DNA from: Elysia marginata
Taxonomy: Eukaryota; Mollusca; Gastropoda; Plakobranchidae
Assembly: GCA_019649035.1 (NCBI GenBank)
Contig: BMAT01013632.1
Coordinates: 3,006-56,455, forward strand
Direction: 5' to 3'
DNA: 53,450 bases
The notes beneath the pieces are model-generated. The model saw only the letters and a list, made by a program, of their open reading frames with translations, made no database searches and was not told where the DNA came from. Positions 18,971 through 34,000 of the stretch are shown in pieces; within the stretch, counting starts at the first letter, position 1, and each line of letters opens with the position of its first letter. The position numbers and the translations under genes were made by a program.

Positions 18971-19087
18971 ATGGCAGCTGGGGGTCCCAGTGGGCCAGGA
19001 ACTGATAATTCGGTCAAAATTTTTGCCAACATCTTCATTGCATTTATTGGAGCTGGTGTACTTGGCCTCCCATATTCCTTCAAAGAG
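18971..19087 (+). CDS. Transporter exon 1 (start codon, TM1)
   Basis: 39 codons in phase 0, ending GAG/gtagga. It contains the short Gly-rich N-terminus and TM1 with the IGAGVLGLPY motif that lines the substrate path in this superfamily. Confidence 0.9.
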
Positions 19088-22000
19088 GTAGGAATTTTCT
19101 TCTCTACCAGCTTTTGTAACTTTAAATAAAAAATATAAATGTGTATTTAAAATAATTTTCAACTAGTATACTATGATTTGGATCAAGAAGCAGAAATTTC
19201 ACAGATGTTTCATCCAAAATCTTTTTTTTTTTATGGAAAAAAAACTTCAAAATATCAAATTTGTTAGTCCATGAGTGAATGATCCAACTGAATTTCAAAT
19301 GTTATAAATTGTAATGATAGTTTTTGACCAAATTTAAATGTTAAACTATTTGTTATTGTATATAGCACACAAGTTAAATTTCATTTATAAAGAAAAAAAA
19401 TGTCTTGCGTCCAGGGTGAATTTGTTGGATGTCACAATTTTCACCTTCAAAGAAGTTTCTATTTTGAACAAGAAATTTTGCTACCTCCTAATAATGTAAA
19501 AAAAAAGTTGATAAAACTATCAACACTTTCTCAAAAATATAATTTCTGATATCAGACTCATTTGCCCTGGAAGCAAAATAAATGATAAGATTAGTAGTTC
19601 ATGGTGAAGCCTGCTCATAGATGGTCTTTGAATTTAATTTTTTTAAGGAATATGGCAGAAATTATTAAATGGGGTAAGTTAGGATATTGGGGTAAAAACT
19701 TATTATTTTGGTTATTTCCAAGACAAGTGGTATAATTTTCTTAAGAAATTTAAAACTTAAAAATACTTACTTCAGGTAATATATGCAACCACTGATTAAA
19801 ATAAAGATAGAAGCAAAATGATATTACAAAACATTCATCTTTCATCATTGCGTTATTATCATATCATACCAAGTTAATTGTGTTATTTGTTTGGGGTTGT
19901 TTTGTTTTTTTTTGTAAATTTTTAATGTAAGAATTATTTTCAATTTCAAATCTTTCATGACCATATTTATTGCCATTTGTTCAGGCAGGAATATTGGAAG
20001 GATCTTTCATCATGGCTTTGGTTGGGTTCATCAGGTAAGTAAACCCACTGTTCTTTTTCTTTCATCTTCTAGGATTTAATGGTTCATGGTTCACAAGTTT
20101 TGATGTATTTAAAAGCCAAAACCGTCTTTCAATTGCCCATCAGGTTTTGTAAGTTCCCTCTTTGTATATCATTAAGACAGATGTTAAGCTGAATTTATTA
20201 ATTTTATGTTATTCTTAAAAGTCTTTTAATGGATTATGTTAAACTGCATGATACTTTTACTGAGTTTTAATTTAGCAATTTTTTTAAAGTGTATTTGTTT
20301 ATGCCTCTTTCCTTTTAATGCAGTGGCAAGGCGATGCTTCTGCTGGTAGATTGCAAGTATCGTATCATAGAGCGTAACAAACGAGGAGAAAACCTTGTTG
20401 GTATGAAAGAGGATGGACTTTATGCAAGCTCACCAGCCACACCACAAGAGAGGCAGGATCTGCTGAAAGATGAAGAAGAACTTGTGACCAGGATCAAAAA
20501 CCCAAAAATTGTTACAGTGAGTAAAAGAGATTAACAGAGCTACACTGTATTGAAAAAAATAGTGTACATCTCAATGTGTTCTTAGGTATAGGAACCATAG
20601 ATAAGAAATAAAGAAGTTTTGATTGAAAGGTTCAGGTATAATAAAACATATTAAATAATTTGGTCTTTAATATGAAGGTTCCCTTATTTGCACATTAAGA
20701 GACCTTGCATTGTTGGCCTGCTCAGGAGGACGAAACTCACAGTGGAAAAAATCTGGGATGGCTGATAGGGGAATGGAGCCCGTTAGCTAATCTTCTACTG
20801 TAAAAAAAACATGCTACTTATGGGAGTTATTTTGCCATACACTATCGTCATCCAGGCGCAAGGTCTCTATAGTTTGCAAATAGAATAAAGCACTTAACCC
20901 TATGCATGTGTGTATAAGAGTCAAAATAGTGAAAATCAAACTCTTCACGGCTCAATGTCAGCCATTAAAGTGCCAATATACATCTTAAAGCATTTTTTGA
21001 AGACACTGTGTTATTCATGACCCTGATCCTGAATTAGGTTTTGGTGTAAATGTTGTGTAAATGTTACTTCCTCATTAGTTTAAAAAAAATAACAAACCAG
21101 AGAAGGTGTTAATGGGCTTTAAAAAAAATAAGAGTTTAGAGCCAATTCATAATCTGCTGTAATTTTTCACAGGTTGGGGATGAAATATCATATGGAGATG
21201 TTGGTAAGTCTAATAATTTTTTTTTCTTTATCAACAGTAAGGCATGGTCTAACTCACATTTGGGTTGGTGGTATTGTAACATCACTATAAAAACATATAT
21301 ATTTATTTATGAACTAAGTTGAGCCTTGTTGAAATGATTTATATAGAATATATGTCTTGTGTTTTATCCTAATGAGTTGTAAGTTGAATGGCCTAGTTTT
21401 GAGATATTGGCTTTCAAAGTGTAAGTCAGTGTTCAAAAGTCAAATTTTTTTTATCTTAGATATTGACGCTAAATCATCTATCAACAATTTTTACACTTGA
21501 TTCATGTTGAAATTTCATGTTTTGTGTATTTAATTTTAATTGGTATGGTTGTTAAGAACTTGACACCTTTATAGTTGCCTAAACTTTAAAGTAAATTTTT
21601 CCCCTTTCTGAAATTTCACAAACCCTAACCCTGCTGACTTCAAATGGCTATTGCTTCCCACATAAATATGAAAGAACTTTTCTGTTTGTTGTATCGGAAA
21701 GTAGAGAAAATAAGCCTTTCTGTGTTACCAAGGTTTTACTACATTCCAATATCACCTTAAGACTTGTTTGGATTGGTTTGCAAGACACATCAAGACTTAC
21801 GAGGCACATTGTAGTCTTTGCTGTCGAATTCAGTTAAGTCCTTTCCTATTAAATTTAACATACTTTACGTTTAGACATATGGCTGCATTAATATGCTATT
21901 TCAGAAAATTTCCATTTTCTCATAAGCCCTTAAAATAATGATAGGCTTACTCTTCACACCAATGACGTTTAAAATTTAATTAGGCATTGATTATGTTGTT

Positions 22001-25000
22001 TGTTGGTTGCTTTTTTTTAATCTGAAAAATATGTGTATAAAAATATGGCATATTTCCTTAGCACCGCCAACTAAAAAGTCTTGATTTTATTGTATTAATT
22101 ATTTTTTTTAGGGGTGGGGGAGGGAGTTATTGTCTTGCATAACTGACTCCTGATTTTTTGTGGTTTTAAAACTTTTATAGAACTGAAAATATTTATAGAG
22201 TATGTTGTTTTTTTTCTAATTTTTTAGAAATCTTTCTTATTTTCTTATATTATGACAATATCTAGTACTTTCATTGTATTCCAGATTTTTTCCAAGTAAA
22301 TTGATTTTTTGTATTATTTTACCAGGTTTTGAAGCAATGGGCTCAACAGGAAGACTTTTTGTTGACTTTGCTGTTGTTGCTTCTCAGATTGGTATGGTTT
22401 TTAATTTTAATTACTGTACAGTCAATTGAAATTGAATTTTTTAAAAATATTATACTTGTAAGAAAAAATAAATTACTGCTTCTGTAGACACATTTCCTAT
22501 AATTTACTCTAATATAGCTAGTTTATAATTATATACAAAACTTAGCCCTAATAAATTTCAAGCGTTGGAGAAAAGCTCTTTTGTAGTGTCTTTGAAAAGC
22601 TGTATACTTTACCTTATTTCACCTTACCGCAATGACATCATTTTGTTCAAGTTGGTTATCATGACGTTCCATTCTTCTCAGTTCATAACACTTATTCATT
22701 GTGAATTACACAATTTCAAGCTTTTCTGATATACTTCTGGTGTTTATGTCCTCTCCAAGGTATTTCCTCTACCTTCCCTTCCAAGATTCTGATTTTAGGT
22801 GTTAAAATGGTGGTGGTCATAATCATGGAATGTCATCTTTCTGCTCTTAGGATGATCATGTTTTGACAGACTGTTTCATTTCTCATTCTACCTTTCCATA
22901 TTAAATAGCCCATGTGTCTGGACTTAAACATACCCACATGAACTTTTTTTTCCCTCAAATCCTTGATAGTGTCCATGTTTCTTATATTGTGCAGATTAAT
23001 ATATAGGCTAAATTAGCATGTTAAAGGTTCTCTTTGTTGTTTAACTTTAAATTTAACAATAAGGTGAATGCCATAGTTTCAGCAGTTTGAACTGTCAAAA
23101 ATACTTTGAGCTGTGCTTTGATAAAAAAAAAAGGATAAAGATCATAAGAAAGAATTCAAGGCAAACGCAACAAAAGACATTTTTGAAATGCTGAAAAAAA
23201 GGGTAAAAAACTGGATTTTTTCTTCTTTGTCTTTATATTTTTATCTAAGATCTTATGCTTTTAAAACTTCAATATGACCATCTTAAAGAAAATGACATCT
23301 CTAACTGAAAGAGAATGTGGAAATATGTTGTTTTTCATTAAATTCTTAAATTTTTTTCAAAAATAGGTATGTCTCATTTTGCACTGAAACCCTTCATGTT
23401 TTATTCCAATTATTAAGTCAAACATTACTGATTTTCTCCTTAGGATTTTGCTGCGCGTATCTAATATTTATCTGCAAAAATCTGTCTGATTTTGTGCCGA
23501 GTGTTGGAATGTAAGTAGTTAACTGTTTCTTTAATCTAATACACATTCAGTTCAATAGATCTATGTATATATGTATCTCAAGTTAAACAAAATTAAGCTT
23601 TTTCAACTCACTGATGTGGACTTGACTGCATGTCCAAGCAAGTGAGAATGGCTAAAAGGTAGAGACAAAGATAATGTCTTCTTAAAGGTTTTATAGGGAT
23701 CTGTATACAGATCAGTTTGCTAAATTTGTTACAACCATTGAAACAAGGCCGAACCTGCAATTCCACATTCCAAGACATTTGTTTTTTAACAATGCATTTT
23801 TTTGGAGCTTCCAAACATGTATGCTTCATTTCCCAAGAGGGATCAATATAATCTAAAATAAAATAAGTTTGTATTTTGTGGAAATCTATAACTTTTATTA
23901 ATTTAAATAATAAACTCTTTCTCAAATTCAATTTCCAACATATGACCTATTATAATATAAGTGATGCTTATGTAAAAATTTTACCTTTCAAAAGGCTTTT
24001 GTAGTTTGCTTTTTTTTTTTAGTTTCCAAAATTAAAAAACAGCATGAAATTATTCAAATTTTATTAAAAGACAAAAAGTCTATTGATTCAAAATTTAGAG
24101 AAAAAAAATCTACTTTGCTCACAACATAGGTGTTTTCTCAAATTGGTATTCACAACATCCAAACCCTTTTAAGTGTTCATGGCACACATAAAAGATTCCA
24201 TGTCAAGGTTATTTCTTCACAGCTCATACATGTTTTTATCTTCTCTAAAGGGTGCAATGGCTGTTGATGATTCTTCCCCCTATCACTCTGCTCACATTGC
24301 TACGCAGCCTCAATAGTCTTGCCTTCACCAGGTAATTGCACTGTGAACCTAAGCTCCTACAGTCCGACATAAGATCCTTTCAGACATTATGAATTGAAAC
24401 TTTTAAACTAAACGTTTAAACTTGGTCTTTTTTTTTTTGAAAATTTTTATTAAAATTCATTGTATCTCATTTGGATAATCATTTTGTGAACAAGTAATAA
24501 TATTTTTCATAGAGAAAACAAAAATTCACACTGCCATATCTGAAACCCTCTGAAATGTAAGTACCCATAAGTGTAAATTGGGGATAAGCAAGTTCTTTGT
24601 CACACAAAGAAAATGTGTTGAGTGTCACTGGACTTTGAGCAAGCTGCAAAATAGTAGTAGGTGAATGCAAATGTTAACTCCCATTAAAAAAAATTTTATC
24701 TCAAATGTTATTCAAATCTTTTGGTGTGACAATTTTTTTTTATGGTATATACTTTATCTGCAAATGAATTTTATAAGGTCTTTATCCATTGAAGTCAACA
24801 AGCATTCATGTTTTAATCAGATATATTGCTTTTGTCTTTTCAAAATTTTTTTTCATTCTCAATTACCACTGTCTCTTAGGGGTTCATAAAGGTTTTGTCA
24901 AAGATAGTAATTTAGGAATTTTGTTTAATTTTCAGTCTCATGGCTCAGTGTTCCAATCTCTTTGCCTTTGGTGTGGTATTTTGGTTTGACTTTGAACATT

Positions 25001-28000
25001 TTCACGAAGTCAAGTAAGTACGTTTGAGTTATGAAAGGTTTTAATTTTTTTATACCGTGATTGAAAACTTGTCTTGACTTTAGGCAGCATGCTTTCTTCT
25101 TATTGTAGACCTGTTTTTAGATCCATAGCAATAGTGGTCAGAAGTATTAGTGAGCTTGTGTGTGCAATATGGACATTTTGAGACACAGACTTTTTTGTGT
25201 GCAGCTTTTTTAAAGCATGTCTTTGTCCTGCTTTTTAAAGGATAGGATTTGGTGAGGTTGCCTAAACCTGCAGTAAAGTTTGTTAAGGTTCTAGTTCTGT
25301 GGGACTTTTTTCTCCATTTTCTATCAGGAACGGGCATTCCCAAGATTTATCCTGAGTTCAGGATTTTTTTCCCAATTTAGTTTTTAAGAAAAATCCTGAT
25401 CTGGATATACACTACTCATGTGAGAACAAAAATTTTTGCTTATAAATTCGTTATGGAAAAGCAAATCTTACTGCTGTATTTGCTTTGTGAATTGCATCAA
25501 AACGCAAAGACCTCAAGAATTTATTTTTCACAAGTAGTGCCTGTACCTGTTGTTTTTATTTTTTTTTGTAAAGTAAAACAGCAGCAACAATAAAATTGAA
25601 AGAAAAAAAAAACACATTGGGATTATCAAAGTTTTCTCCCATTTTTAATTCATCTTCAGTTGCTAGGTTAATGTCTTTCTAAAGGTTATTTTCTTTTTTT
25701 TTTTTGTTATTTTATAATACGTGTCCAAGACAGTAATTCTCTCTGTGTCTTTCTTCCTTTCTTTTTCTTTTTTCCACTTACTAACGCAGTGTTGTTCTCT
25801 CTCTCTCTCTCTCTCTNNNNNNNNNNNNNNNNNNNNNNNNNNNNNNNNNNNNNNNNNNNNNNNNNNNNNNNNNNNNNNNNNNNNNNNNNNNNNNNTCTCT
25901 CTCTCTCTCTCTCTCCGTGCCTCTTTCTATCTTTCTCTCTGTCTGTCTGTCTCTCTCTACCTCTCTCTCTTTTCCTCTCTCTCACTCTCTCATTCTGTCT
26001 GTCTGTCTCTGACTCTCTCTCTCTCACTCTCTCTCTCATTTTCTCTGTCTGTCTCCTACTCTCTCTCTCATTCTCTCTCTCACTCTCTGTCTGTCTGACT
26101 GTCTCTCACTCTCTGTCTCTCTGTCTCAACTATTATGCCCACAACATAATGGACACAGTTAAAGCTATTTTCTTTTTATAGGTAATTTTCCTGCTTTCAA
26201 TATCCATATGATTTTTTGGTGTTTATCCTACTTTGAAAAAAAAAGTAGATAATTTTTTCCAACGGCTTCGGGTTACAGAGATGAGCGTTCTCAAGATTTA
26301 TCCTGAATTCAGGATTTTTTTATCCATTTTGAATAAGAAAAATCCTGATCTGGTTTTACACTACTCATATGAGAACAAAAATTTTTGCGAGTAAATTCCT
26401 TATGGCAAAGCAGATCTTACTTCTGTATTAAGTTTACTTGTACGGTTTATGTGAATTGCATAAGCAAACTTTAAAATAACTAATAGTTTAAGCAATGTTT
26501 TATTTTGTTATGTAATGCATGCCCTGACCTCAGTATTTTTTTTCACAAGTAGTGCCCACCCCTGGGGTTAGGAAAGTGGCTGAAATTCCCCAGTTTTGTG
26601 TTAATTTGTCGAGTAATGCACCCTTTTAGATATATGCATCCAAATCTGGTCATTTTTAGGCTAAACCATGGAGCAATTTTTTTTTTTTTTTGCTATACGT
26701 TAATTTGCGAGTGACATGCTAAAGAATGATTTGTTGATCTACATAAGGCCAGTTATACAGAGCTGTTTTTTGGGCACATCCTAGAGAGCCATGACGTCAT
26801 GTCTCATTCAGCTGCAATTCAAATAGATCTGTCTCTGCTTTAAATAATATTGTCGTAGAACAGTTACTAATCTATGAATCTAGATCTAGATGTATGTTAT
26901 CAAGATTAATCTCGCAGCAGAAACTCATGGTTTAAGAGAAAGAGATAAGGTCAGAGACGAAGAGACAGGCAGGCATGTAAGCCTACAAACAGACATGTAA
27001 AGACAAAGCAAAAAAAAAAAAGGGTGGGAGATAGGGCGTAGAATGAGAGAGAGAGAGAGGGAAGATGTAACCTGTGATTAAAAAAGGAGGATGAAATGGC
27101 TATAGGGAGTTTTTAAAAAGAGAAAGCATTGAAACCTTTACAGGAAACAGAATATTAGCTGCAGACACGCAGAACGTAAACTTATGGTTTAGGACCAAAA
27201 GAGAAGGTGGGAGAGGAAGAGACAGACAGAAATGACTAAACGGAGATGTAAAGACATAGCAAGAGAGAGTGAGATAAATAGAGAGAAAGATGTGAACTAT
27301 TATAAAGAGGAGGAACAGGGAGATACAAAACTAAGAGAAGACATTGAGAGAAAACTGAAAAACAGAATAGAAACATGTGGAAAGAATACAAAGCCTATAT
27401 AGATAATACAACATTATGGGGATAAAAAGAAAAGAAGGGAACTTTTTAATTGGAGGTTAGCCCGTTATTAAGTTCTTTATTTAAACCAATTTCATTGTCT
27501 TTGCTGAAATCCGTGAAATTTGCGGACATGTTACTAGTAATAACATGTTATTGTTGTTTAAAACTATGCAAAAAACTTCTTTCAGCTTTGCTTAATATGA
27601 ATAAAGCTTATTTGCAAGTATGCAGCATTTCACAGTTCATATACTGAGGAAAGGTCCTGATTTTGTCACTATTTTTGTTGGGCAACCTTGCCTCTAAGTA
27701 AGGCTTTTGGTGTAGTTCATCTATGATCACTAAATAGGATCAATAATAATATTTGTATTGCATGTTTCTACTTTTGTAGATTTGTTTTTTGTTTTGTATT
27801 TTTTTTGCACATGTTAAGTAAAACCCCCCTCTCCCCATAAAAGATTATTTCAGAATATGGTTGTTGTTGTGATTGTGTTGTAAATAAATGGAGGTGGTGG
27901 AGAATATATTTGTTATAACAGCTACATGTACATGAAAATATTTTCAATTACTTGATATGTGTTGAATGATAGGTGCTACTGTTTTTCCTGGAAACTAATT

Positions 28001-31000
28001 AAAAGAAAAGTAAAAATACAAATTTCTGAAAAAGATGGAAGTCTCAATGCTCTTGACAATTTGCACTTTTGTTAAAAAATGAAGAAATATATGATAGCTT
28101 TGTAGCAATATGCATTGATTTTACACTAGGATCATCATAATATGAAGAAAGCAAACTGAAACCAAAATGCCTATCTTAGAAGACAAGCTTTATTTTACAT
28201 CGTTCACAAACACAGTGATGGGCACTTATATGTTCTTTTAAGATCTAGATAACTATTTTAGAACCTGTCAACATACATTTTTTGCTTTCAGTTGTTTTTT
28301 TTCTGGAAATTTATGAATAGCAACAAATAATTAATTTTTAAAAAGTTGCAAGAATGCAAACACATTCATCTTGCAAAAGGATTAAGCAATACAATCTAGA
28401 ACATGTTTTATTACCATTTTCAATGCAGGCATTAAGAATCATAATTTCTAAATTTTATTTTATATATTTTCAGAGGAGGGTAATGGTTTGTTTGTTGTAG
28501 TTTCATATATAAACAGCACTATTTAATACAATATACGTTTGAAAAATTTCAATTTTTTATCATTCTGTAACTCATCAGTTTCTTGTATACTATTCATAGT
28601 ATTCATATTTTTACATTCATGTCACAATCAATAAACTCAGCAAGTAAATTTTTTGTTCTAAGCTTAATCTAAAAATGTTAACTTTGTAATTTAGTGAGTT
28701 GATAAGTCAGCAAAAGTTAACATAAAACAGTTCATCCAGGTCTTTTTGTCTCCAATATGTTTGACTATGATGGTGATGTAAACTGACGCTCACTTGCTTT
28801 ATTATTATCCTTGAAGCTACAACTAGCATCCTAATGTTTGACCAAGTATATATTGCATCATAACATGCTGTTTTGCTGTACCTTGTTATCTCATTACACT
28901 TGTATGTCTCACTAACAGAGGTTCAGGAGACCAGTAAGCTTTGAATATAACCCACTCTTTGGCTTGACTGCTTCGTCCACTTTCTATCTTTCCACGGGCT
29001 CTTTGATCTCTCTCTATCTGTCTTTTGTTCACTTTGTGATGGCTGTTTCAACCAACCAATTGTAGCATCTATGGGTCTATGGGAACGATAGGCTCTTAAT
29101 CACAAGCACAAATAAACAAACAAAATTTTTAAAGAAAGACACCTACCTGCTTAATGCACAACAGTGTCTTACCCAGAATGGGTCCACCTACTCTGGTGGT
29201 ATTGGGAAGTCTTTTCTTTACAATAAATGATCATTTACCTTGTCTGCACTTCCTATCATATTCTTGCAAATGTTATCTCGAAAACTTTTAATCATTTGCG
29301 GTTATTCGTGATAAGAAAATGCAACCAAGGCTCTTATTTGAATAGGGTATGAGATCAATTTTTTTTAGGTTTATTGGATTTAAATTAGGATTTTATTAGT
29401 GCTGTTGGTTTTACCAATACTTTTATATAAATAGCCTTTATTGAACTTTTTTTATTTACAAATATCAGTCCACGTTTGATTTTTTCAAGTTTATACATCA
29501 TAAAATATAAAGAATTGTATATTGCTCTGCACTAACAAATTAGCCTTTGCCATTTATTGTAGTTTCCAAATAATTGACTTTTGGACCTCATTGGTCTGTT
29601 CCATTTAACTCATTTTAAGTGAGATTTGCTTTTCCCATTTTTTAAAACTTTTTTTTTGTCTTTGTGAAAATAATGGCTGAACACGTTTTAATTGTTTTTT
29701 ATGCTGTAAGGCATCCAAGAATCATTTACAAATACAGCAATATGTGTTTGTCAAAATGGCATTTCTCTGATCAATTCCATTTGTTAGTGCAGTGGCAAAA
29801 CAGTATAAACGACAGCTTGTTTAAGTTACATGTAGTTGAAAAAGGTATCATGCCAGTAAAGAAGTTGCCTAATGGTTTTTTTTCCATTTTCTGTAAAAGG
29901 CAAGTACAAGTCAAATCTATATACTTGGTTTTCTGAAGAAAGAGGCTCCTTTAAACAAAAAAAATTCAAATTTATCACTACTAATAGTTCAGAAATCAGA
30001 AAAAAGAACTAATAGTAATAAAAAGACGTTTTGACTTCCAGGTTTAGCTATTTCAAGAGCTTCTACTGCTTTCCCTCAACTTGACAACCCCTTCGATCCT
30101 CCATAGTGAGAAGATAATGTGGAAATGTATTTCTTATTGTCAAAGCTTCAAAGTGCCAAACTAATGACCTTCTGTAATAAGCTTTAAGAAATTACACAAC
30201 CAAAGTAACAAGCAGGAAACTGCACAAAAGGTTCAATTTTTAATTACTTGGGTTGTTTGTTATTTTGTCTTACTTAGATTTCACCAGACATGTTAGTGCC
30301 TTTTCAAGTTAATCTTCATCCCTTATTATGTTATACTCATTATTAGGTGCCTTTCTTGTTTGTTTATTATTTTGTCTATATTATTCATTTCAAGTGTAAG
30401 AAATTAAACAAATTTGTTTAAAATCATGATTAAGATTTAACGGAGGAAAATAAGGCGAAATGTTGGACTATTCAATTCCTCATTTAAAATTGAAAATATT
30501 CTCTTATAATGGATGAATGTTGAAAATATGACACAAGTGTTGTTTCATATTTGGTTTCTGTTCTTTTTATTTCTTCAAGTTTCTAAAAGAAAATTTAAAT
30601 ACCCAATGGAAAATCAAACTCACTTGAGATATTTTATGGGGTAAAAAAAAAGTTCAATTTTCCTTTATACTTTCTTAAATTATTTTTCGTTTGACGAAAA
30701 ACAGAACCTATAGATCTGAAGATCATCACTGTACATGTTATGAGAGTTTCTTTAATCTACTAAGGGTAAAGAGAGCCAATCTTTATGTTAAAAGAAAACA
30801 GCTTTCCAAATAACTGTGGATTTGACATGATGCTCAAGCACAATCATCATCTTTTTATTGTCGAATTTTTTTTTCATATCTTCATTGTTTTTAAAAGTTT
30901 GTTGTGCTTTTAACACTTGAATTATGCTTTTAAACTGCAACACTATTATCATAAGCACAATAAATTTATCTTCACCCTTATCAAAATAAATGTGGGAGTT

Positions 31001-34000
31001 TTTTTGGCTAAGAACTTAGATGAATATTTACAGCTTAATTTTCCAGTTCTTATGTTCTTCATTTTAAAGATGCACTTATGTTTCAGGCAGTTTAAATTTT
31101 TTTTTCTGATTTTATTCGGCTAATTCTATTAAAACTATTTTTTCTCAATGAGGGCTGCCTAGCTATACTGAAAACTGATCTTCTTTTCAAATATCTGTTA
31201 TGATCATCTAATTTGAACTAACAAAGTAAGATTGCAATGAATATCTTTTTTTTTTCAACTTCCATTTTGAATTTTTTTTTTAAAGTTTTAAAATTAGAAG
31301 AGGAAAAATATGACATAAAGACATTGCCTGTTGGCTTGCTACGTAACATCAGCAAATAATAAACTGTACCTGCAAAGAGAAACCAGTAAAAGTCACTTAT
31401 GATAACTTACACCAAGCAGTTTTTTTTATACCATTTTGAATTTTTTTATATTGTTCTGATCTAAGATAAACATTAGAAGATAGAAGGTACTGACTGCTCT
31501 TTCTATTTATTTTCTGTGGAAATATGTTTGTTGTGAAACAGCAGTAGTAAAGAGCACCATGATATTTTAGTTTTGGTCTTTGTTATTTTCATAGTTTGTA
31601 AATGAGCCTTATATAACTCACCAGAGAAATCTTAAGAAAATATAAAAGCCTTGCTATTTTTAGCACCAAATTAGTTTTGTTTCTCTTTATTTCTTCACTT
31701 GCAGTTTACACCCAAGGGAAGTATCTCTTGAGAATCTACCATTTTTCTTTGTAATTGCTATCTACTGCTACGAGGTGAGTTTGATACAATATGTATGTTC
31801 TTATATGGGTGTTGAAAGAATTTATTATTAATGAAGGTTTGTGTTCAGGTGAAAGGAGACAAAGATGGGACAAATAACTTTTGTGGAAAGTAAAAAAAAA
31901 ATAATTTAGGGATTTTGAGCACACCTTTCCTTTTGCTTAATGATGCGGTTGAAAACTGCTGGTCATATCAAATAGACCATCATATAGGTGCACCAAGAAA
32001 TTCTATTTTGATTTTGTACTCACTAAAACATCAATCTGTCTTGCACAGAATTATCAAATGCAGCTTTTTCTCAAAGCTGAAAAAGAAATTTAATTTTGAT
32101 TAAAGTTTGATAAAAGGCTTTATTTCAGTAACTGATTAGTAGGCTTCTCATTTGAGGGCAAGACTTTCAAGTTTTTTTTCTTTCTTGTTCTGGTTAAAGT
32201 TATTAATATCAGTAACAAATCTATTGTAATCAATGTTGTCATTATTGATATTATCATTACAATCATTATAATTATTTTTATCATTATTATTAATTGTTAT
32301 TATAATTAATATTATCATCATTATTATTATTGTTATTCAAAATGTGTCAATGACATCCATTCAGTTTTACCAAAGAAAGTCAATGCAGCTCTCAATACTG
32401 ATAATGTGGTTATATGGACAACTTAAGAGAATATTGGAACTGCCAAAGTGAGACAACAAAATGCACTAGATAACCTGAACATGTTGACACAAGACTGAAT
32501 CATAAAGGTCAATGCAAAAAATAAACAACGTTCACCATTTTCACATTGTCAGTGAAGAAAAAAGAGAACAACCCTAAATATCTTGGCATAACCTTTGACC
32601 CAACACTTATATGGAAAACTCACATTGAAGCTTGCCACCGAAAAGGATTAACTAGAGCATGTCTATTAAGAAAGCTAGCTGGATTAGAATGGGGAGCCGA
32701 CCAAAATATTCTAAAAAATAAAAAAAAAGACCTACACAGGCTATCTCTGACCAGTCTTGGAGTAAGATATAACATCATGGGGTATTACAGTCAAGAGTAA
32801 CCTACAAAGGGTAATCTCCATGCAAAATCAAAGTTTGCACCAATATGTATAATGGAAAGTCAAAGTCAAAATCAAATAGAATCCTCCTTGCACCGTTGAA
32901 GAGACAGGCACGTTTAGCTAAGTCGACCAAGTACAAATCTCAGCAGGCCAACAAAATACACAAGTGTATCAACAATATTAACAAAGAAAGACTTGAAAGA
33001 AGCAGCTTTGTTAAAGAATCAAAACTTGTTGAAACAGAAAACGAAAATATTCAAGAAATAATTTGCCTCACACTGCTGGAAACACATGCCCCCACACTTC
33101 CATGGCAAAAACAACCCCAAATTTAAATCTGGAGCCACACATAAGAACTGCTGAAAGTAAACATAAGCACTCGGTTTGCAACTGAAAGACTTTCATGCAC
33201 CTACTTAATGAAAACTTCCCAAAAGAAGAATGAGGAAGGATTATTGCAGAGGGATCAGCAGAGAATGCAGTAGCAAACAGGGGTAGTGGGGTATACTTAG
33301 AAATGCCAGATAGAAAAACAAGAGAAAGCTGCATACCAACTGGAATTTAATGCTCCAAGTATAAAGCAGAGCTGGGAGGTAGGGAAGATTACATCATCAA
33401 TCCGCTAAGCCAAAGTTGTCATACTGAGCAACTCAAGGCCTGTCCTAGAGAAGCTGGCAGTTTTAAGAGGAGCGGAAAGACAAAAACTGCCTAAGGGCAT
33501 TAGGAAGAAGGTACTAAATACTGTCTATGGTCCTACAGTGGAGTAGAAGACAATGCAAGAGCATAGAGATTGGCAAAAGAGTGTTCAGACCTGGAGCATA
33601 TTGAGAGTGATCCCACGCACAGGGATGCTGAGGCCATCATAAAAGCAGTCTGAAAAACAAATGGAAGGACAGCCATTCTTAATACAATAGGCGAGATGGG
33701 GTGTATTAGTCAGGCAGACACAGTCATACAACTATTTTCAGACTCGGGACTGGGCATAACTGACTGAGACACCACATGCATAGAATTTTTAAAGTCGGAG
33801 AGACAAGTCACTACTTGTGTAAAGAGGCGGTGTAAACGGTTGAAAGTGTACTACGAGACTGCCAGAGATGTGATTTTCTTCTTTATTTTAAAAAAATTTT
33901 TTTTTACTGTTCTGTCAAACAACTCTCAGAAGGTCATAAGCATTAGCGACTGACACACTTTTCATCTATGCTATGTAGAAAGATATTTTTGTACTCTGTC

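Noticed and set aside
25080-25343. Minus-strand 87-codon ORF with spaced Cys residues
   Set aside because: Lies in intron 8 and runs into the miniature element's end; the Cys spacing fits no zinc-finger pattern and there are no splice signals.
25707-26181. Ser/Leu- and Arg/Glu-repeat ORFs on both strands
   Set aside because: Translations of the CT microsatellite and its gap; no real protein.
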